Shown in pieces: positions 6,429 through 9,066 of a stretch of DNA of 9,066 nucleotides. Below the pieces are notes generated by a model that was not told the DNA's origin, did not search any database, and saw nothing but the letters and a program-made list of their open reading frames with translations. This DNA comes from Muribaculaceae bacterium (GTDB lineage: Bacteria > Bacteroidota > Bacteroidia > Bacteroidales > Muribaculaceae): the NCBI GenBank assembly GCA_029052265.1, contig JAIDJJ010000015.1:1-9066 (forward strand), written 5' to 3'. Within the stretch, counting starts at the first letter, position 1. Each line of letters starts with the position of its first letter. The translations under genes were made by a program, and so were the position numbers.

Positions 6429-6446
6429 CATAATTCATAATGAATT
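6429..6446. repeat. AT-rich palindromic repeat adjoining the lipoprotein gene 3' end
   Basis: AATTCAT-A-ATGAATT (6432-6446) is a perfect palindrome about a central A. The 14-mer CATAATTCATAATG (6429-6442) also occurs in reverse orientation at 1105-1118, in both cases within a few bases of a stop codon. There is no U-tract, so a terminator role is doubtful. Confidence 0.6.
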
Positions 6447-6455
6447 GTGCATTAA

Positions 6456-6932
6456 TTACCACGGAATATTCCCCGTGCGGGTATAAAGGTATGTCACCAC
6501 CTGCCCGCCGGTGGTCTGCCATTGCAGCCATAGACTGTTTTCGCTGTCGGTAAACCAATATGCCATAGTCGATGCGCTGCCGGAAGCATACTGAAGATTG
6601 ATCTGATAGTTGGTGGTGGTGGAGTTTGAACGCTGACAGAAATAAGCCATCTCCTCCGACATCGGTCTGGAATTGCTATAGTAATAATATCTGCCGTGTC
6701 CGCCTCCATAAAAATCAAGATAATTGGTGTCATAACGACCCACCGCAGATGAGTTTGCCTGTATCAACACCCATGCCCCGTCAAGACGTGTGTCATAAAA
6801 ATAGTTGGATCCCCATCCTGACGGCGGATAATAGGGCCAATAATCATCATCAACACAACTGTTGAATAAAAAAGCGCTTCCGCCCATCATGACGGCAAGT
6901 GTCAAACCTGTCAGAAAGGATCTTCTTTTCAT
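6456..6932 (-). CDS. Small tyrosine-rich lipoprotein of unknown function, probably surface-exposed
   Basis: I do not recognise a named family for this 158-residue protein. Its N-terminus is a type II signal peptide: basic KRR at 2-4, a hydrophobic stretch (about 7-23) and the lipobox FNSC with lipid-bearing C26. Directly after the cysteine come VDDD; in Bacteroidetes an acidic cluster just after the lipidated cysteine is a known signal for transport to the cell surface, so surface display is likely. The mature part is rich in Tyr, Trp, Gly, Ser and Thr, has a YWPYYPP segment (31-37), and from LDGAWVLIQ (50-58) looks like a compact beta-strand domain ending NSLWLQWQTTGGQVVTYLYTR. The LDGxW opening recalls lipocalin-like secreted Bacteroidetes domains, but that is only a resemblance. 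It is transcribed away from cdd and toward ychF. A weak TAAATTTA at 6950-6957 may be its -7 box. Confidence 0.85.
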   Translation of the reverse strand: MKRRSFLTGLTLAVMMGGSAFLFNSCVDDDYWPYYPPSGWGSNYFYDTRLDGAWVLIQANSSAVGRYDTNYLDFYGGGHGRYYYYSNSRPMSEEMAYFCQRSNSTTTNYQINLQYASGSASTMAYWFTDSENSLWLQWQTTGGQVVTYLYTRTGNIPW

Positions 6933-7226
6933 AACGTACCTAATCTCGTTAAATTTAGTTTATAGTTCCGGGGTCACAGCGGAAAGCAGGGAAAGCGTCC
7001 TCATATTCTCACCACTATAAGCGACCATAAACCATAAACCACTGAGACAACATGTTTGTTTGACGGAATCTGAAAATATCTATGACGGCATTCCAAAACA
7101 TGAAGCTAATAAACCATAATTCCGATCTATCTTTTGTTCTTTTACCAATCTTTTGTATTTTTGTTTAAAAAACTATTGTTATCAGAGATTGAAAATCCAC
7201 CTAAGATAATTACTTAAGATACTTAC
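6933..7226. other. Non-coding spacer between lipoprotein gene and cdd
   Basis: This 294-base stretch has no plausible gene. It is the 5' region of the lipoprotein and the 3' flank of cdd. Its one clear signal is a plus-strand promoter-like pair at 7133-7163, listed separately. Just after the cdd stop are CTAAG/CTTAG motifs around a central CTTAAG (about 7201-7230), too short to call a terminator. Confidence 0.6.
7133..7163 (+). promoter_or_regulatory. Promoter-like sequence pointing antisense into cdd
   Basis: TTTG at 7133-7136, 19 bases, then TATTTTTG at 7156-7163: a full match to the Bacteroidetes promoter consensus on the plus strand. A transcript would start near 7170 and, with no start codon before 7227, run antisense through cdd. 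The local sequence is T-rich, so chance occurrence is a real possibility. Confidence 0.45.
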
Positions 7227-7724
7227 TTAGAATTCGGTGAAGGAGAAGGGGAGAAGGGAGGAGACAGAGGGGAGGATATAGGTCTTGTCTTTCCCGTAGA
7301 GGATCACTTCCATGGCTCCATAGGCTGCTTCATATTCAAGCAATGACTGACGGCACGCCCCGCACGGACTGATAGGCAATGCCTGGAAATAGTCTTCCCA
7401 TTCAAGATCCTCCGGCATATGGAGACGTGTCCATGCCGCTATCGCAATCTTTTTCATCGCCATACCCGGATGGGATGCCGAAGCATAGAAAGCCGCCGTG
7501 CGCTCGGCACACAGTCCCGACGGATAAGCCGCATTCTCCTGATTCGAACCTTTCACTATCGAACCGTCTGCCATACGGATCGCCGCCCCGACATGAAATC
7601 CCGAATAAGGGGCAAACGAAGAGCGCGTGGCGTCTTTGGCTGCCTCTACCAGTTCACGGTCTTCTTTACAAAGCTCATCAAGCGTGCACTCCTTCACTAA
7701 TGTGGTTATCTTAAATTCTTTCAT
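7227..7724 (-). CDS. cdd: Cytidine deaminase
   Basis: This zinc enzyme of pyrimidine salvage converts cytidine and deoxycytidine to uridine and deoxyuridine in the cytoplasm. The 165-residue product fits the small homotetrameric class. APYSGFHVGAAI (38-49) and NQENAAYPSGLCAERTAAF (61-79) form the nucleoside site; C72, C121 and C124 (in CAE and PCGAC) are the zinc ligands and E74 is the proton-shuttling glutamate. It is slightly longer than the roughly 130-residue bacterial forms because of an N-terminal extension and an insert at about 104-117 (PEDLEWEDYFQALP) before PCGAC. Such inserts occur in Bacteroidetes homologues to my knowledge. The ATG at 7724 is the only sensible start. It diverges from the glucosaminidase gene across a 198-base spacer. 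I could not identify its own promoter. Confidence 0.96.
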   Translation of the reverse strand: MKEFKITTLVKECTLDELCKEDRELVEAAKDATRSSFAPYSGFHVGAAIRMADGSIVKGSNQENAAYPSGLCAERTAAFYASASHPGMAMKKIAIAAWTRLHMPEDLEWEDYFQALPISPCGACRQSLLEYEAAYGAMEVILYGKDKTYILPSVSSLLPFSFTEF

Positions 7725-7922
7725 AAAGTCATGTTTTATTAAGAAGTTGTTTCGATTTTTTCTTTTTAAATATTCCGTCAGACCTCAGGGGGGACTCGAA
7801 TCCAGGGGCGGTGACAGAAAAAGAACAACATCTGAACAACTTCATAAGGCGAATTTAATCAAAAACATCCTTATGTAAAAATAAAAATGTTTAATTTTGT
7901 ATCCACATTATTATAATATACG
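7725..7922. promoter_or_regulatory. Divergent intergenic region, cdd and GH73 glucosaminidase promoters
   Basis: On the plus strand a -7 box TAATTTTG (7892-7899) stands 23 bases before the glucosaminidase ATG, with no clear TTTG about 20 bases further upstream. A 7-base inverted repeat, CATAAGG (7843-7849) and CCTTATG (7869-7875), sits just upstream and partly covers the expected -33 position, so it could be an operator. No consensus promoter for cdd is visible on the minus strand. Confidence 0.5.
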
Positions 7923-8810
7923 ATGAAATCCACTTATTATATCTTATTCCTGACACTCATATCCGCTTTCTCATTCAAAGCAAGCGCCTCCGATCCATAT
8001 GCGGAATATATCGAGCGTTATTGCTCCCTGGCTATCGAACACCAGGACGAGTATGGCATCCCCGCTTCTATCACCCTCGCCCAAGGTCTGCTAGAACGCG
8101 CGGCGGGGAGAAGCACCCTCGCCTCTAAAGCCAACAACCATTTCGGAATCAAATGCCACAAGGAATGGAAAGGGAAGAGCGTGAAACGCGATGACGATGC
8201 CCCGAACGAATGTTTCAGGAAATATAATACGGTGGAGGAAAGTTTCCGCGACCATTCCCTTTTCCTGAGGCGCAACCGTTATCAACGCCTTTTCAACCTT
8301 GATGTGACCGACTATCAGAACTGGGCAAAAGGGCTGCGCGAATGCGGCTACGCCACAGACCCCAACTATGCGGCACGCCTTATCACCATAATAGAAAGAT
8401 ATTCCCTGTATACCTACGATACGGAGAGCGGAAGGAACGCAGAAGAAACTGTGGCGTTCATACGCGACATGCTTGTGCGCACACATCCGGTGAGACGTAC
8501 TCGCGGACTCCATTATGTCGTGGCAACCCCGGGCGACACCTACGCATCGATCGCAAAAGAATTTAACCTGAAAGCCAAGAAACTGATGAAATACAACGAT
8601 GCCGGAAAAGATCATGAAATAAAAGCCTGGGAAGAAGTTTATCTTGAAGAGAAACTTGAATGCGCCCCTGACGGCATCACCTCAGTGACAATAGGTGAGG
8701 GGGAAAGCCTGCATTCAGTCGCCCAACGCTACGGGATGCAGGTAAAGACCATCCGCGAACTCAACAAAAAGGCAAAAGACCGGCCGGGCACCATATTAAA
8801 ATTGAGATAA
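7923..8810 (+). CDS. Secreted GH73 endo-beta-N-acetylglucosaminidase with two LysM domains
   Basis: This is a cell-wall hydrolase that should cut the glycan strands of peptidoglycan. Residues 1-22 form a signal peptide (hydrophobic YYILFLTLISAF, likely cleavage after KASA). The GH73 (FlgJ/AcmA-type) domain spans about 28-165: IPASITLAQGLLERAAGRSTLA contains the catalytic glutamate E58, followed by NNHFGIKCHKEWKG (71-84), the ECFRKY strand (96-101), DHSLFL (110-115) and the closing GLRECGYATDPNYAARLITIIERY (137-160). Two LysM repeats follow, about 196-243 (LHYVVATPGDTYASIAKEFN) and about 252-295 (TSVTIGEGESLHSVAQRYG), which anchor the enzyme to peptidoglycan. The gene ends right after the second LysM. 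The usual ESGSG/ESGWG after the catalytic glutamate is ERAAG here. It stands alone on the plus strand, and a role in wall remodelling or daughter-cell separation is inferred from the family. Confidence 0.95.
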   Translation: MKSTYYILFLTLISAFSFKASASDPYAEYIERYCSLAIEHQDEYGIPASITLAQGLLERAAGRSTLASKANNHFGIKCHKEWKGKSVKRDDDAPNECFRKYNTVEESFRDHSLFLRRNRYQRLFNLDVTDYQNWAKGLRECGYATDPNYAARLITIIERYSLYTYDTESGRNAEETVAFIRDMLVRTHPVRRTRGLHYVVATPGDTYASIAKEFNLKAKKLMKYNDAGKDHEIKAWEEVYLEEKLECAPDGITSVTIGEGESLHSVAQRYGMQVKTIRELNKKAKDRPGTILKLR

Positions 8811-8969
8811 AAATAATGGAATTAAAAGTAAAAAAGACTTAAATAGTTGCTCCGGGGCATGTTTTGGCAAAGTAATTTTGCACATAATCAAATTTTTCAC
8901 TAATTTTGCGTCGCGATACCGGCATCCGCGCCCCCATGAAAGGGTATCGGCTGTCGTGAATACGTGAAT
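8811..8969. other. Spacer between glucosaminidase and tRNA-like gene
   Basis: It contains no gene. After the glucosaminidase stop there is an A-rich run without a hairpin strong enough to call a terminator. The tRNA promoter (8877-8908) lies here, and the leader between it and the tRNA contains a 7-base inverted repeat, CGATACC (8913-8919 region) with GGTATCG (near 8943-8949). Confidence 0.55.
8877..8908 (+). promoter_or_regulatory. Strong Bacteroidetes promoter for the tRNA-Arg gene
   Basis: TTTG (8877-8880), a 20-base spacer and TAATTTTG (8901-8908) match the consensus exactly. The first TTTG is itself the end of another TAATTTTG (8873-8880), so two -7-type boxes lie in tandem 28 bases apart. 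Transcription should start near 8915, with the tRNA 5' end about 55 bases further on. Confidence 0.75.
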
Positions 8970-9040
8970 GCCTCTGTAGTTCAACGGATAGCATAGAAGT
9001 TTCCTCAACGTTAGATAGGGGTTCGCTGCCCCTCGGAGGG
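8970..9040 (+). tRNA. tRNA-Arg (anticodon CCU), with several aberrant bases; degraded or mis-sequenced
   Basis: The cloverleaf can be laid out as acceptor GCCTCTG (8970-8976), TA, D-arm GTTC (8979-8982) with loop AACGGATA and GCAT (8991-8994), anticodon arm GAAGT (8996-9000) with loop TTCCTCA (9001-9007), whose anticodon is CCT (9003-9005), and ACGTT (9008-9012), then T-arm AGGGG/CCCCT (9017-9021, 9029-9033) and acceptor 3' strand CGGAGG. It departs from any normal tRNA at several points: a T-C mismatch in the D-stem, C instead of a purine at position 37, an A-G mismatch in the anticodon stem, C instead of the near-invariant A58 in the T-loop, G at position 60, and no proper base opposite G1. 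A good promoter precedes it. I judge it a real tRNA-Arg locus that is either a pseudogene or read with errors. Confidence 0.7.
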
Positions 9041-9066
9041 CCGGAAGATCAAGACGTAGGTCAGCC

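Noticed and set aside
7237..7276. Purine-rich G-run cluster, possible G-quadruplex
   Set aside because: Only three runs of three or more G are close enough, and the run pattern is accounted for by the C-terminal codons of cdd (Ser/Leu/Pro) on the other strand.
7775..7810. tRNA T-arm-like fragment (GATTCGAGTCC on the minus strand) that could mark an integration site
   Set aside because: The loop resembles a T-loop, but G53 is A, the five-base stem does not pair and no other arm of a tRNA is present.
8091..8615. Minus-strand open frame of 174 codons inside the glucosaminidase gene
   Set aside because: It is fully antisense to the GH73-LysM gene, whose motifs are unmistakable. Its translation is Phe/Cys/Val-rich with no family features.
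1..9066. CRISPR array, insertion sequence with transposase, prophage or toxin-antitoxin genes
   Set aside because: No regularly spaced repeats with unique spacers and no transposase, integrase or toxin-like protein appear on either strand.

Overview
The window reads as chromosomal DNA of a Bacteroidales bacterium, quite possibly a gut Muribaculaceae- or Bacteroides-like lineage. Support: three intergenic regions carry textbook Bacteroidetes promoters (TTTG, a 20-21 base spacer, TAnnTTTG) correctly placed for the gene downstream; starts lack clear Shine-Dalgarno sequences; the spacers are AT-rich; and the GH73-2xLysM protein and short-form IorA look like Bacteroidales proteins. The family-level placement is inference.

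Layout. Positions 1-4682 hold a minus-strand block for 2-oxoacid metabolism. In transcription order it is iorA (4682-3048), iorB (3025-2426), a fold-type I PLP aminotransferase (2417-1107) and, after a 150-base repeat-rich gap, an acetyl-CoA hydrolase/CoA-transferase family gene (956 to beyond the left edge). Together they outline a route from an amino acid through a 2-oxo acid and an acyl-CoA to a free acid with transfer of the CoA, yielding reduced ferredoxin and a conserved thioester. The substrate is likely aromatic, because IorAB homologues act on arylpyruvates.

Positions 4683-5238 are a long gene-free spacer packed with inverted repeats, including a roughly 170-base imperfect snapback element (4932-5101) that resembles a MITE, and a plus-strand terminator-like hairpin with no plus-strand gene before it. 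Next come ychF (6342-5239, minus), a small tyrosine-rich lipoprotein (6932-6456, minus), cytidine deaminase (7724-7227, minus), and, divergently, a secreted GH73 N-acetylglucosaminidase with two LysM domains (7923-8810, plus).

The right edge has a strong promoter and a tRNA-Arg(CCU)-like gene (8970-9040) carrying several improbable base changes, followed by a tail that partly resembles a sequencing adapter. Together these suggest a poor-quality contig end or a decaying tRNA.

The best candidates for something under-described are the snapback element and its neighbouring terminator, and the pairing of aminotransferase, IorAB and CoA-transferase.
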